Shown here: positions 7,724 to 16,140 of the stretch, in pieces
How positions within the stretch are numbered: the first letter of the stretch is position 1
Layout: each line of letters starts with the position of its first letter
Origin: JBECKQ01 sp040235375
Lineage (GTDB): Bacteria > Planctomycetota > Phycisphaerae > UBA1845
Length of the DNA: 21,084 nucleotides
NCBI GenBank assembly: GCA_040235375.1
Contig: JBECKQ010000032.1
Location: 1 to 21,084 of the forward strand
Reading direction: 5' to 3'
Position numbers and translations under genes: made by a program
The notes under the pieces: generated by a model
What the model was told of the DNA's origin: nothing
What the model saw: the letters and a program-made list of their open reading frames with translations, nothing else
Database searches by the model: none

Positions 7724-8911
7724 TCACGTGATCAGGCGAACGGTGTCGCGGGCGATCATCAGCTCCTCGTTCGTAGGGATGACCCACACGGCGGTCCGGC
7801 TGAGATCGGTGGCGATGGAGAACGGCTCGGCCGAGCGGCGGTTGTTCTTCCCCTGGTGCAGCTCGATACCGAGCGGGGCAAATCCGTCGAGGATCTTCGC
7901 CCGCATATCTATGGCGTTCTCGCCGATGCCGCCGGTGAACACAATCGCGTCGCAAACGCCGAGTTCCGCGAGGAACGCCCCGACGTACTTGCGGACGCGA
8001 TGCGCGAACACGTCGATGGCGAGCGCGGCACGCTCGTTGCCCTTGTCCGCGGCGGCCATGACGTCCCGCAGATCGCGTGACACGCCGCTGATCCCGAGCA
8101 GCCCGCTCTTCTTCTCCAGTGCGTCGCGAACGTCGTCGATGGCCATGCCGTTGCGGGCAACGTGGAAGATGATGGCGGGGTCGATGTCGCCCGATCGCGT
8201 GCCCATCACCAATCCTTCGAGCGGAGTAAGCCCCATCGTCTGGTCAATGGCGCGGCCGCCACGGATGCACGACATGCTGCATCCGTTGCCGAGATGCAGT
8301 GTGATCAGGTTGGGTTCGGGCTTGCCGAGCAACTCCGCAGCGCGGGCGGCGACGTACTTGTGGCTCGTGCCATGGAAACCATAGCGGCGGATGCGCTTCT
8401 GGGTGTACCACTCGTACGGCACCGCGTAGAGATAAGCAGCCGGTGGCATGGTCTGGAAATACGCCGTGTCGAAAACCGCAATCTGCGGCTTGCCGGGCAG
8501 TATTTTCATGGTCGCCTGCAAGCCGGCCAGATTGGCGGGATTGTGCAGCGGCGCCAGCTCGCAGCAGCGCTCGATGGCCGCCGTCACCTTGTCATCGACG
8601 ACGACGGAGTCGGCGAAATCGTCGCCGCCGTGAACGACGCGGTGCCCGACCGCGCGAATGTCAGTTGGATCCTTGATAGGCGGGGGGGCTCCGAAGGCCG
8701 TCAGCAGCTCCATGATCTGACCGATACCGGCCTCGTAGTCGCCGATACGGTCGGAGCGCTCGAATTTCTTGCCATTGACGCTGTGCGTCGTGTTCGACTG
8801 CGCCTCGCCGATGCGTTCAATGAGGCCGGCCGCAAGCTCCGCCTCTCGCGCCATGTCATAGAGTTTGTACTTGATGGAAGAGCTGCCGCAGTTGATTACG
8901 AGAATCTTCAT
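7724..8911 (-). CDS. ackA: Acetate kinase
   Basis: Converts acetyl phosphate plus ADP to acetate plus ATP in the cytoplasm, the energy-yielding second step of acetate fermentation; reversible for acetate activation. 395 residues, normal for the family. Key residues match well: N7 in VINCGSSSIKYK, R91 in GHRVVHGG, D148 in FDTAYFQT, H180 in RRYGFHGTSHK, R239 in MGTRSGDIDPA, and a late NEEL (about 381-384). The ATP-binding GNGCSM and FTGGIGENA motifs are intact. The start ATG 8911 has only a GGGG-type weak ribosome site. It follows pta in the same direction with a 225-nt gap, forming a conventional pta-ackA pair. Confidence 0.97.
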   Translation of the reverse strand: MKILVINCGSSSIKYKLYDMAREAELAAGLIERIGEAQSNTTHSVNGKKFERSDRIGDYEAGIGQIMELLTAFGAPPPIKDPTDIRAVGHRVVHGGDDFADSVVVDDKVTAAIERCCELAPLHNPANLAGLQATMKILPGKPQIAVFDTAYFQTMPPAAYLYAVPYEWYTQKRIRRYGFHGTSHKYVAARAAELLGKPEPNLITLHLGNGCSMSCIRGGRAIDQTMGLTPLEGLVMGTRSGDIDPAIIFHVARNGMAIDDVRDALEKKSGLLGISGVSRDLRDVMAAADKGNERAALAIDVFAHRVRKYVGAFLAELGVCDAIVFTGGIGENAIDMRAKILDGFAPLGIELHQGKNNRRSAEPFSIATDLSRTAVWVIPTNEELMIARDTVRLIT

Positions 8912-9136
8912 GCGTTACCCCGTCATGCATGGAACGACAAGACCGCCGCCCCTGAACCGGACAAAACCGCCACAAACGCCGTCACCGCAATCCGAGCCGC
9001 GCCCGTCAGGAAGTGGACTAACGCCGTCAAACCCTGATTCGCCGTCAACACCCCGCCCTGCACCGGCAACTCTTTGCCGAGTCACCCCGTCCGAGCCGCA
9101 CCGGGCAGTAGAACCTCCGCGCGGGCCGGCCGGCCG
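8912..9136. other. Gap between pta and ackA
   Basis: 225 bases with no supported gene. Frames are short and the composition is C-rich on the plus strand. No clear terminator or promoter; the two genes may still be co-transcribed. Confidence 0.4.
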
Positions 9137-11254
9137 TCACACTGCCGCCGCCTGAATCGCCGTCACCGCCACCGTGTAGAAGATATCGTCGACCGTACAG
9201 CCGCGCGACAGATCGTTCACCGGCTTATTCAGACCTTGCAGCACGGGGCCGACCGCGATGGCGCCCGCGGAGCGCTGCACCGCCTTGTAGGCGATGTTGC
9301 CGGCGTCCAGATCGGGAAAGATGAAGACGTTGGCCCTTCCCGCCACCGGCGAGTCCGGCCATTTCAGCTTGCCCACGTCGGGATCGATGGCGGCGTCGTA
9401 CTGGAGCGGCCCGTCGATGGCAAAGTCGGGGTTGCGCTCCTTCACAAGCTTGGTGGCCTCCGCCACCTTGTCAACCGACTCGCCGGCGCCGGATTTGCCC
9501 GTCGAGTAGGAGAGCATCGCCACGCGCGGCTCGATACCGAACGCGCGAGCCGTACGCGCCGACGCGAGGGCGATGGCGGCGAGTTCCTGGACATCGGGAT
9601 TCGGGACAATCGCGCAGTCGCCGTACACGAGCACGCGGTCCTTCAGAGCCATGAAGAATACGCTCGACGCGACGCCGACGTCGGCTTTGACCTGCAGAAT
9701 CTGGAGGGCCGGCCGAATGGTGTCGCCGGTCGAATGAATCGCTCCGGACACGAGGCCGTCGGCGTCCCCCTGCTGGACCATGACCGTGCCGAAGTGAATC
9801 GTTGAGTCGTGCAGCCACTGGCGGGCCACTTCGGGCGTCATGCCGCCGCGCTTGCCCTTGCGCAGCTCGACGACGGTGTCGACGTAGCGATCCATATCCA
9901 GTGACTGCCCCGGATCGATGATCTGCACCAGATCGCCCAGCGCGACGCCGGCGTCCTTTGCCGCCTGCTGGATCTTGTCGGTCTCGCCGAGCAGCGCCAC
10001 ACGGCAAACCTGCATCTCCTGGAGCTTGGCGAGCGCCCGGATGGTCCGGGGCTCATCGCCCTCGGGCAGAACAATGCGGCTCTTCGTCGCCCGGGCCTGC
10101 TCGACGATGTGATCGAGGAAAGCCACGGACGCGGCCCGCTTCCGGGGCCGACGCGGCATCTCCAGCGTTTCCCACAAACGCTCGTGGTCCACCCCCCGCG
10201 CTACCGCGGAGGATGCGGTGTATATCTTGTCGCCGTCCTGTGGGCGAATGCGGACGTTGATGTTTCGGATCTTCATCGCCGTCGTGAACGTGTCCGTCTT
10301 GACGGTCATGATCGGGAAGTTCGGCAGACCCAGCTCCTCGATCAGCCCGACGACCTCCGGGTCGGGCCGCAGTCCGCCCGTGAGCACGACGCCGGAAATG
10401 GAACGGCGCTTGGATGACCGCTGCGCACACGCTAGCGTCAGCAGGATTGCCTCGCGATCGCCCGGCGTGATCACCAGCGCCTTGTCGGTGTCAAGGTGCA
10501 TGAGGAAGTTGCGCGGTTCCATGGCGGCGACGATGAGCTTGGTCGCCCAGTTGTCGAGCGCGTCCTTGTTGACCAGCACCTCGGCATGGACTTCCGACGC
10601 GATTTGATCCAGCTTGGGATAACCGAGGAACGTGAGCGCGGGGATCACGCCGTACAGCGGAAGCTCCGCCTTCTTGAATTCCTCCGCCAGCTTCGCCTGC
10701 ACGTCCTCGATCGACGGGTCCTTGACCCGGTTGATAACCACGCCGATCACCTCGACGTTCTTCTCTTCGAGCGATCGCTTGGCCGTCACCACGGACGCAA
10801 CAACCTGGTCAACGTCCGTGATGGACCCGTTGATGCTGCCGCGAGCGACCAGCAGCACCGGCGCCTCGAGGCTGGCGGCGATGTCCTCGTTGATATCAAT
10901 GTCGAAGGTGCTCATGGCACGCTCGTTGTTGATGCCCTCGATGATGACGAAGTCGTGGTCGTCGCGAAGTCGCTTGTAGCTGGCGTTGATGCGTGCGAAG
11001 AGCTTGTCTTTCTGCAGGTGGGCCACAAGCTCGCGGGCATCATCGACCACAACCGGGCACATCTCTTCCGGCGACTCCGAAAGCTTGTACGCGGCGCGCA
11101 TGACGGCCACATCCTGGTCGTCCGGCCCCCCGCCGACCGGCTTGAAGAACGCGATCCGCTCCACCACCTTGCGAAGTACGCCATAGAGCCCGAGCGAAAC
11201 GACGCTGCTGCCGGCTTCCTGTCCCAGTCCGCAGATGAACAAGCTTCGTGCCAT
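9137..11254 (-). CDS. pta: Phosphate acetyltransferase (long form with regulatory N-terminus)
   Basis: Converts acetyl-CoA plus phosphate to acetyl phosphate plus CoA, feeding ackA downstream. 705 residues, the length of the long Pta class (E. coli type). Three parts are visible: an N-terminal P-loop-like (BioD-related) domain (about 1-210) with GLGQEAGSS, whose loop lacks the Lys usual in true ATP-binding loops; a DRTGG-type domain (about 220-340) with LTGGLRPDPEVVGL; and the catalytic PTA domain (about 375-705) with RIVLPEGDEPRTIRA, GAIHSTGDTIRPALQI, KSGAGESVDKV and FIFPDLDAGNIAYKAVQR. GGGAG-like sequence lies upstream of ATG 11254. The RSAGAIAVGPVLQGLNKPVNDLSRG end is typical. Confidence 0.97.
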   Translation of the reverse strand: MARSLFICGLGQEAGSSVVSLGLYGVLRKVVERIAFFKPVGGGPDDQDVAVMRAAYKLSESPEEMCPVVVDDARELVAHLQKDKLFARINASYKRLRDDHDFVIIEGINNERAMSTFDIDINEDIAASLEAPVLLVARGSINGSITDVDQVVASVVTAKRSLEEKNVEVIGVVINRVKDPSIEDVQAKLAEEFKKAELPLYGVIPALTFLGYPKLDQIASEVHAEVLVNKDALDNWATKLIVAAMEPRNFLMHLDTDKALVITPGDREAILLTLACAQRSSKRRSISGVVLTGGLRPDPEVVGLIEELGLPNFPIMTVKTDTFTTAMKIRNINVRIRPQDGDKIYTASSAVARGVDHERLWETLEMPRRPRKRAASVAFLDHIVEQARATKSRIVLPEGDEPRTIRALAKLQEMQVCRVALLGETDKIQQAAKDAGVALGDLVQIIDPGQSLDMDRYVDTVVELRKGKRGGMTPEVARQWLHDSTIHFGTVMVQQGDADGLVSGAIHSTGDTIRPALQILQVKADVGVASSVFFMALKDRVLVYGDCAIVPNPDVQELAAIALASARTARAFGIEPRVAMLSYSTGKSGAGESVDKVAEATKLVKERNPDFAIDGPLQYDAAIDPDVGKLKWPDSPVAGRANVFIFPDLDAGNIAYKAVQRSAGAIAVGPVLQGLNKPVNDLSRGCTVDDIFYTVAVTAIQAAAV

Positions 11255-11700
11255 CGATTCTGAACTCCCTGCAGGCTACCGCCCAAGCGGCGGACGCGCT
11301 GCGGCTTTGTGAAAACCATGGGGCCGGCACGCCGGCGGTGCCCGCCCGGATGATGGGCGCGCCGGTAGCCCCGCACCCACCATGCAAGCGGCATGCCGCG
11401 GCGGAATCTCGATTGCGTCATGGCGTCCTGGGGCGTCTGCGCTTCAGTACGCCTTCAAGCGATGCAGCCACAGCTTCAGAATCCCGCTTCTGCAGGCCAA
11501 GCTATGCTCTAAGCGAGTCCCGCGCTCAGTTGCATCTGTCCAACTTCGCGCGCTCGACCGGCGCGATTCGTCGGCGAAGCGTTGATCCCTCCGCACTCCG
11601 CCCGGAGAATTTCGCGGTTGCAGGCAGGCTTTCTGTGGAATGTGCGGGCTGCACACGCTTCGAGTAACGGCGAGTGTGCAACGCCTGTGGAGATGTCGTG
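11255..11700. other. Divergent intergenic region between pta and the Nudix gene
   Basis: About 445 bases holding both promoters, though none scores clearly. A GGCAC...GTGCC hairpin (11326-11342) lies in the pta leader. A perfect 7-bp inverted repeat TGCACAC/GTGTGCA (11650-11656 and 11674-11680) lies 20 nt before the Nudix start. No gene or tRNA is supported. Confidence 0.45.
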
Positions 11701-12231
11701 ATGACGGGCAAGGAACGGTCAATCCTGGGAATAGGCAAGTTCCTGCGGCTCGTAAAAGCCGGCAGGTGGGAATACGTCGAGAGGACGAACGCCCGCGCCG
11801 TGGTCGGCATCGTGGCCGTGACGGATGACGGCCATTTGATTCTGACGGAGCAGTTTCGGCCACCCGTCGGGCAACCTGTAATCGAGTTGCCGGCCGGACT
11901 CGTTGGGGATGAAAGCACGGGGAGCGAATCGATCGAGGCGGCGGCGCGTCGCGAACTGCTTGAGGAGACGGGTTTCCAGGCTGACCGGCTCGAGGTGCTC
12001 ACCGAAGGGCCGCCGTCCGCCGGCATGAGCGCGGAAGTCATCACGCTGCTGCGGGCTGCCGGCCTGAAGCGACGCGGCGCCGGCGGCGGGATCGACAACG
12101 AATCGATCACCGTCCACGCCGTTCCGCTCGACGGCGCCCGGCGATGGCTGGATGCGCGCAGCCGGACAGGCGCGCTCATCGACCCCAAAGTCTACGCCGG
12201 CTTGTACTTCGCAACACAAGGCGAGCCTTGA
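11701..12231 (+). CDS. Nudix hydrolase, ADP-ribose pyrophosphatase-like
   Basis: Hydrolyses nucleoside diphosphate-linked substrates, probably ADP-ribose or NDP-sugars. 176 residues from ATG 11701, with GGAG 8 nt upstream at 11689-11692; a start 27 nt further upstream lacks support. The Nudix box is clear around residues 68-90: E-SIEAAAR-REL-L-EE-TGF supplies the metal-binding glutamates; the spacing before the first Glu is one residue longer than the classic G-x5-E. The flanking EQFRPPVGQPVIELPAGLVGDE is characteristic of the ADP-ribose pyrophosphatase group, and the WEYVERTNARAVVGIVAV strand precedes it. Alone on the plus strand. Confidence 0.93.
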   Translation: MTGKERSILGIGKFLRLVKAGRWEYVERTNARAVVGIVAVTDDGHLILTEQFRPPVGQPVIELPAGLVGDESTGSESIEAAARRELLEETGFQADRLEVLTEGPPSAGMSAEVITLLRAAGLKRRGAGGGIDNESITVHAVPLDGARRWLDARSRTGALIDPKVYAGLYFATQGEP

Positions 12232-12582
12232 CGCGGCAACCCGTCCCGGCGGTCGCAACTGTCTCGACCTGCTGGCGGCTGCCGATCTTACCGCAGGCCC
12301 GTCGCATCGGCGGCGGTATCCGCAGACGCACCGGATGTGCCAACACAACTGCACGCACAAAAGGAAACGCGATCGGCCCGGCGCGATGATCCGATCCGGT
12401 CACATAGGCCTGCTCATCGGCGGACCTCAATACCACCCGGCGCCGTCGCGCCCATGTAGCGACAAGCCGAAACTGACTTATTTGAACCGGCGACGCGCAT
12501 GAAAGAAGACCCGGCGGATGGCATGTCAGCCACCCGCCGGGCCTATTCAGCCTCAACGATCTACGCTCCGAAGAGCGAAGAA
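12232..12582. other. Gene-free stretch with the terminator of the truncated ORF
   Basis: About 350 bases between convergent genes. Frames on both strands look non-coding. It contains the 12510-12541 hairpin; I see no tRNA or repeat otherwise, and no terminator for the Nudix gene is evident. Confidence 0.45.
12510..12541 (-). terminator. Rho-independent terminator, minus strand
   Basis: Minus-strand stem CCCGGCGGGTGGC / GCCATCCGCCGGG, 13 pairs with one G-U wobble, loop TGACAT, then TCTTCTTTC. The wobble is a pair only in the minus-strand RNA (it is an A-C mismatch on plus), so direction is supported. It lies 42 nt after the stop at 12583. Confidence 0.75.
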
Positions 12583-13116
12583 CTAGTTATTCGAGAAGTT
12601 CGTGAACACGATGTCCGCAATGTCCACGTCTTCAAGAACCGCAACGAGCGTGATCTCAGTATTGGCAAGGCCGGCGTCCAGGCCTGCACTGCCGCAGTAG
12701 ATGCCCAGGTTGCCGCCATCGCTCTCCACGATGAGCAGGATCTCATCGCCGATGGCATTGACCGTGATCGCACCGCCGATGGCCGTCAGCAGGTTCGTGC
12801 CTTTCAGGGCGTTGGCTGCAGCGAAGTTCGCCACGGTGTCCGAGGTGACCACCACGACCTCCGTCTCCGCCGCAACCGCCAGAGCGCCGGCCGCGTCGTG
12901 CTCCTGGAGTAAATCAGTTCCGTCGAAGTCGTCCGTGCCACTGAGCGTGACCGAGGCGACGTCGACGTTGACCACATCGCCATCATCACGCCACCGAGCG
13001 TAATCTGGTTCAGTTGCCGTCAATGGCGTCGGCGGCGGTGCCGCGGGTGCGCGAACACGCCGCCAAGCAAAGGGCCCGGCAGGCTTATAAACCTGCCGGG
13101 CCCTGGCGCTTGTCAA
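12583..13116 (-). CDS. Hypothetical protein, probable 5'-truncated relative of the RTX-like lipoprotein
   Basis: An open frame of up to 177 residues with only weak starts (TTG 13116, TTG 13023, GTG 12975) and no convincing ribosome site. Coding character is clear from about residue 44 (GDVVNVDVASVTLSGTDDF) on. The tail (ILLIVESDGGNLGIY, TEITLVAVLEDVDIADIVF) resembles the end of the neighbouring lipoprotein (TDACLTIVLEGVTFTDADF), with the same order of beta-rich elements. The first 40 residues are Arg/Pro-rich and run through the neighbouring hairpin, so they are probably not real coding. No signal peptide. It is most simply the surviving C-terminal part of a tandem paralogue, or a small protein read through from the upstream gene. 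It has its own terminator. Confidence 0.55.
   Translation of the reverse strand: MTSARARQVYKPAGPFAWRRVRAPAAPPPTPLTATEPDYARWRDDGDVVNVDVASVTLSGTDDFDGTDLLQEHDAAGALAVAAETEVVVVTSDTVANFAAANALKGTNLLTAIGGAITVNAIGDEILLIVESDGGNLGIYCGSAGLDAGLANTEITLVAVLEDVDIADIVFTNFSNN
13071..13104 (-). terminator. Perfect 13-bp hairpin after the lipoprotein gene
   Basis: AGGGCCCGGCAGG / CCTGCCGGGCCCT around an 8-nt loop, 32 nt after the stop at 13136. On the minus strand it is followed by TTTGCTT, a poor U-tract, so termination may be partial. A TTGACA at 13111-13116 (minus) lies just upstream and a TTTATA lies in the loop, 19 nt apart; this could be a weak promoter for the truncated ORF instead. Confidence 0.6.
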
Positions 13117-13135
13117 GTTTTTCCTACGAGCGACC

Positions 13136-15505
13136 CTATTGCAGGGTCAGCAGCTCGTCCGTTGCATCGTAGGTGAAGTCCGCATCGGTGAAGGTCACGC
13201 CTTCGAGCACGATCGTCAAGCAGGCATCCGTACCGCCACCATCGGTGTCCAGGTCGATGATGATCGTCGTGTCCGTGCCGTCGTTGTCGATATCAATGCT
13301 GTCATCGGTGCACGCACCATTGTTTGTTAACGAGCCCGTTCCGTCCGCGAACAGGGTGTTCGCGGCAAGCTCGATGGCGTCGCCGACATCGAAGTCCGTG
13401 ATAGTGTCCTGACCATCGACATCGACCGGTGCACCTGCAAACGCGCTCAGGTACACGAAGGTGTTGTCGCCGGCACCGCCGGTGAGCTGGTCGTTCCCAT
13501 CCTCACCGGTGATTGTGTCGTCTCCTGGGCCTCCGTCAATCTGATCGACCACGGGACTCCCCGTGAGGTCATCATCGCCGAAACCGCCGGTGATCTGCTG
13601 ACTGCCCCCGGCGGTCATCGTCAGGCCGCCAGAGAATGCCGAGGCATCTACTACCTCCGTGACGATAATCCCGGCGTCGAGATCCTGGTCGCCGGTGATG
13701 GTCACCTGCTCGGTGACAAACGGCGTCCCGGAGTTGCCGATAATATTGCCGATCTCGTTGGCAGTCGTACCACCGGACTCGACGTTGATGAACTCGGTTA
13801 AGCCGGCCGCGAAAAAGCCCATCCCATCACCCTCGCCGCCGAGAGTCAGGTTTATCGTGTCGTCGTCACCAGTACCATTTTGATTGACAGTCACGTTGCC
13901 GGCGACGTCACCCGCGTCAATCGAGCTGATGTCGACGTTGAACGGGGAATCACCGGGGTTCAATATAACTACGTGGTTGAACGTCGTCGTATCGACGATC
14001 ACGTAATTGTCGATGCCCTCGATGTTCGCCAGACCACCAGCCGTGAAATTGAAAGCCGCGCCGGTGTCCGCCAGCGGCTCGATGGTCAAGTCGCCGTCAA
14101 AATCGGACGTATCCAGGGCATTCGCCGCAAGATCAACCGGATCAACACCGCTCAACGTGAGATCACCCGAACCGGTAACAAGCACTTCGTCCACGTCGCC
14201 GAAGAAATCGGTTCCGGGATCTTCCGGGCTCAGCGTGCTGCCCTCAACCATCAGGTTGAGCGTCTCGACCGGGTTGGTGTTCTGAGCGTAGTCGAAAACC
14301 GCACCTTCCTCGGTGCCGTCGATGATCAGATTCAGCTCATCATTGGCGCCGGAATCGTCGGCCAGGGTTGCCGTCAGCGTGTCCGCGTAGCCCGTGCCCA
14401 TGGCAAGGTCGGTGCCTTCCTCGAGCTCGGTAAGGGTCAGGTTTCCGGTGCTGCCTGCCGCTGCCGCGAACTGGCCGATGGCAGCACAGTTCGTCGCATC
14501 GAAGGTCACCGCGTTGAGCGTGGTGAAGTTGACGAAGTCGATGTCGATCAGCGTCGCCAGGCTCGAGGTGGCGCCGGCGACGACGGCGTTCATCGTGTCG
14601 GTTCCCCCGTTGCCCACGACGATATCGCCGGGGTTTAACGTACCGACAGGGGCGGTAAACGTGTCGTCACCCGCCGTGCCGGTGATCGCATCATCCTCCG
14701 TCGTCAGGGTGAAGGACGTGCCCGGCGTCGCGCAGGTATCCGTTTCCTCGACGCAGGTCTGGCCTTCTGGGCACGGATTGCCGGTGCTAGCGCAGACGCC
14801 GGTAGCGCCCGTCGTGTTGCAGAACTCGGTGCCGTTGCAGAACAGGCCGTCATCCGGGCAGTCGGCATCGCTGGTGCACCCCACAGGAGCGGCAACACAG
14901 ACGCCGTCCTCGCACACCTGGCCGGCCGCGCAGTCATCGTCGGTGACGCACTCCGGCGGCGTCACGCAGACGCCATCCTCGCACACCTGACCCGCCGCGC
15001 AGTCGTCATCGGTCGTGCACTCCGGCGGAGTCACGCACGTACCATTGTCGCACACCTCTCCCGCGGGGCAGTCGGCGTCGGTGACGCACTCCGGCGGGGT
15101 TACGCACACGCCATCCTCGCACGTGTCGCCGGCGGGGCAGTCGGCGTTGGACTCGCACTCGACGCACTCGTCCGTGGCCTCGAGGCAGATCGAGGCAGCG
15201 CCGGTGCAGGGGTTACCCGAGAAGCCGCACGTGTTGCTCGCGAGGCAGACGGGCTCGCCGGTGCAGAACAGGCCGTCGTCCGGGCAATCAGTCGCCGCGA
15301 CGCAATCGACGGCCTCGCAGAAGCCGTTTGTCGCGCAGATGGCGACGCCGTTGTTGACGTTGGCGCAGTCCTCATCGGTCGTGCACGCCGTCGGTCCTGG
15401 GCAACCCGTCAGGGCGACGAGCGATACCGCACACAAGGCCGTGAGACAGCACATCCAGGCGGCCCCGGTCCGCCTTTTCACTCGAACCAGTGTTTCGCGT
15501 TGCAT
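13136..15505 (-). CDS. Secreted Cys-rich lipoprotein with RTX-like calcium-binding repeats
   Basis: Function unknown; probably a surface-exposed structural or adhesive protein. 789 residues from ATG 15505, preferred because GGAGG lies at 15516-15520 (10 nt upstream) and a lipoprotein signal follows at once: basic head, hydrophobic core, then lipobox L32-T33-G34-C35. Residues about 40-265 are Cys-rich, with two longer modules of the DCPDDGLFC type flanking four 23-residue units of the pattern C-x3-DADCPAG-x2-C-x2-G-x-CVTPPE. The remaining two thirds are acidic, Thr/Asp/Gly-rich beta repeats. Near the end are three hemolysin-type nonapeptide-like units (GGFGDDDLTG, GGPGDDTITG, GGAGDNTFVY) that usually bind calcium. 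Own promoter and terminator. No export gene adjacent. Confidence 0.85.
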   Translation of the reverse strand: MQRETLVRVKRRTGAAWMCCLTALCAVSLVALTGCPGPTACTTDEDCANVNNGVAICATNGFCEAVDCVAATDCPDDGLFCTGEPVCLASNTCGFSGNPCTGAASICLEATDECVECESNADCPAGDTCEDGVCVTPPECVTDADCPAGEVCDNGTCVTPPECTTDDDCAAGQVCEDGVCVTPPECVTDDDCAAGQVCEDGVCVAAPVGCTSDADCPDDGLFCNGTEFCNTTGATGVCASTGNPCPEGQTCVEETDTCATPGTSFTLTTEDDAITGTAGDDTFTAPVGTLNPGDIVVGNGGTDTMNAVVAGATSSLATLIDIDFVNFTTLNAVTFDATNCAAIGQFAAAAGSTGNLTLTELEEGTDLAMGTGYADTLTATLADDSGANDELNLIIDGTEEGAVFDYAQNTNPVETLNLMVEGSTLSPEDPGTDFFGDVDEVLVTGSGDLTLSGVDPVDLAANALDTSDFDGDLTIEPLADTGAAFNFTAGGLANIEGIDNYVIVDTTTFNHVVILNPGDSPFNVDISSIDAGDVAGNVTVNQNGTGDDDTINLTLGGEGDGMGFFAAGLTEFINVESGGTTANEIGNIIGNSGTPFVTEQVTITGDQDLDAGIIVTEVVDASAFSGGLTMTAGGSQQITGGFGDDDLTGSPVVDQIDGGPGDDTITGEDGNDQLTGGAGDNTFVYLSAFAGAPVDVDGQDTITDFDVGDAIELAANTLFADGTGSLTNNGACTDDSIDIDNDGTDTTIIIDLDTDGGGTDACLTIVLEGVTFTDADFTYDATDELLTLQ
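14879..15157 (-). repeat. Four tandem 69-bp coding repeats in the lipoprotein
   Basis: Four in-frame units encode 23 (last one 24) residues each: C-x3-[DN]ADC-[PA]AG-x2-C-[ED]-[DN]-G-x-CVTPPE, with the last ending VAAPVG. Units three and four are nearly identical at the protein level and differ mostly at synonymous third positions in DNA, suggesting more recent duplication than units one and two. Confidence 0.85.
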
Positions 15506-15890
15506 TATTCGTGAACCTCCAGTGAAAAACTGTTCGGTTTGATCCTCGTCAAACGTTGAACGGGGATTCAATTCCAGTTTCTTTCCGCCTGAAATGGCAT
15601 TCGGTCAGGATGCGGCGCGCCGAGTGCACCACGCACAACGCGCCCGAATCCGTTACTCACCCACTAAGTTGATTGGTCCCAGGCTCGCCAGTCACAAACC
15701 CGCCCAAAACGGCCTCACGCGCCAATTGTTCCGCTTTTTCTGCGAGTCCGAGTTTGCAAGCGTCCACGTCAGGAGTTGCCAGACTGCTTCGTCACGCGCC
15801 AGCACTTCGCAGCCCTGCTTCCCTGCATTCGCTTGCGCTACGCCGGGCCGCTATCGGCGGCCGCCGACGATGCACCGAGCGATTCCAATG
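15506..15890 (-). promoter_or_regulatory. Long 5' leader of the lipoprotein gene
   Basis: If the promoter at 15898-15925 is right, the transcript carries about 385 nt before ATG 15505. There is no supported ORF. No known riboswitch consensus is recognised. Confidence 0.4.
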
Positions 15891-15897
15891 CGGGCGA

Positions 15898-15925
15898 ATT
15901 GTAGGTATGTGACATTGCAAGTCAA
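15898..15925 (-). promoter_or_regulatory. Sigma70-like promoter of the lipoprotein gene
   Basis: On the minus strand TTGACT (15925-15920), 16-nt spacer, TACAAT (15903-15898): 5/6 matches in each box. Direction and position fit the lipoprotein gene downstream. It lies just below the hairpin that probably ends the GH57 transcript. Confidence 0.6.
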
Positions 15926-15939
15926 CACCCAATTCCGTA

Positions 15940-15962
15940 TCAGCGGCGAAAATCGCCGCTGA
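15940..15962 (-). terminator. Hairpin after the GH57 gene
   Basis: TCAGCGGCGA-AAA-TCGCCGCTGA, perfect 10-bp stem, extended by CCG/CGG beyond a 2-nt bulge. It lies 180 nt past the GH57 stop and directly above the next promoter. No strong U-run follows on either strand, so it may be a partial terminator or a DNA palindrome. Confidence 0.4.
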
Positions 15963-16018
15963 CGGCCGGTTCCGCCCGCGCGCGGACCCCCGCGAACAAC
16001 TCTCCCTATCGACTCCGG

Positions 16019-16050
16019 CCGCGGAAATCCTTGAATCTTTCCGCGGTTTT
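16019..16050 (+). terminator. Terminator-like hairpin pointing in the plus direction
   Basis: CCGCGGAAA (16019-16027), 10-nt loop, TTTCCGCGG (16038-16046), then TTTT. As Rho-independent terminators go the plus orientation is best, yet no plus-strand gene lies upstream within 3.8 kb. The stem also forms in the minus transcript leaving GH57, with AAAA on its 5' side. Confidence 0.5.
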
Positions 16051-16140
16051 GTCGCGCCGAAGGCCGGCAAGGGGTGCAAAACTGGGTAAGTTAATTCGCC
16101 GTAACCCCTCGACGTGACACGCGCCGGACGCCCCCCGCGT

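Noticed and set aside
13880..14638. 252-residue plus-strand frame opposite the lipoprotein
   Set aside because: Complement of Asp/Thr/Gly repeat code yields regular Val/Arg-rich reading; no start signals.
14879..15157. CRISPR-like periodicity
   Set aside because: The 69-bp repeats are in-frame protein repeats with no unique spacers.
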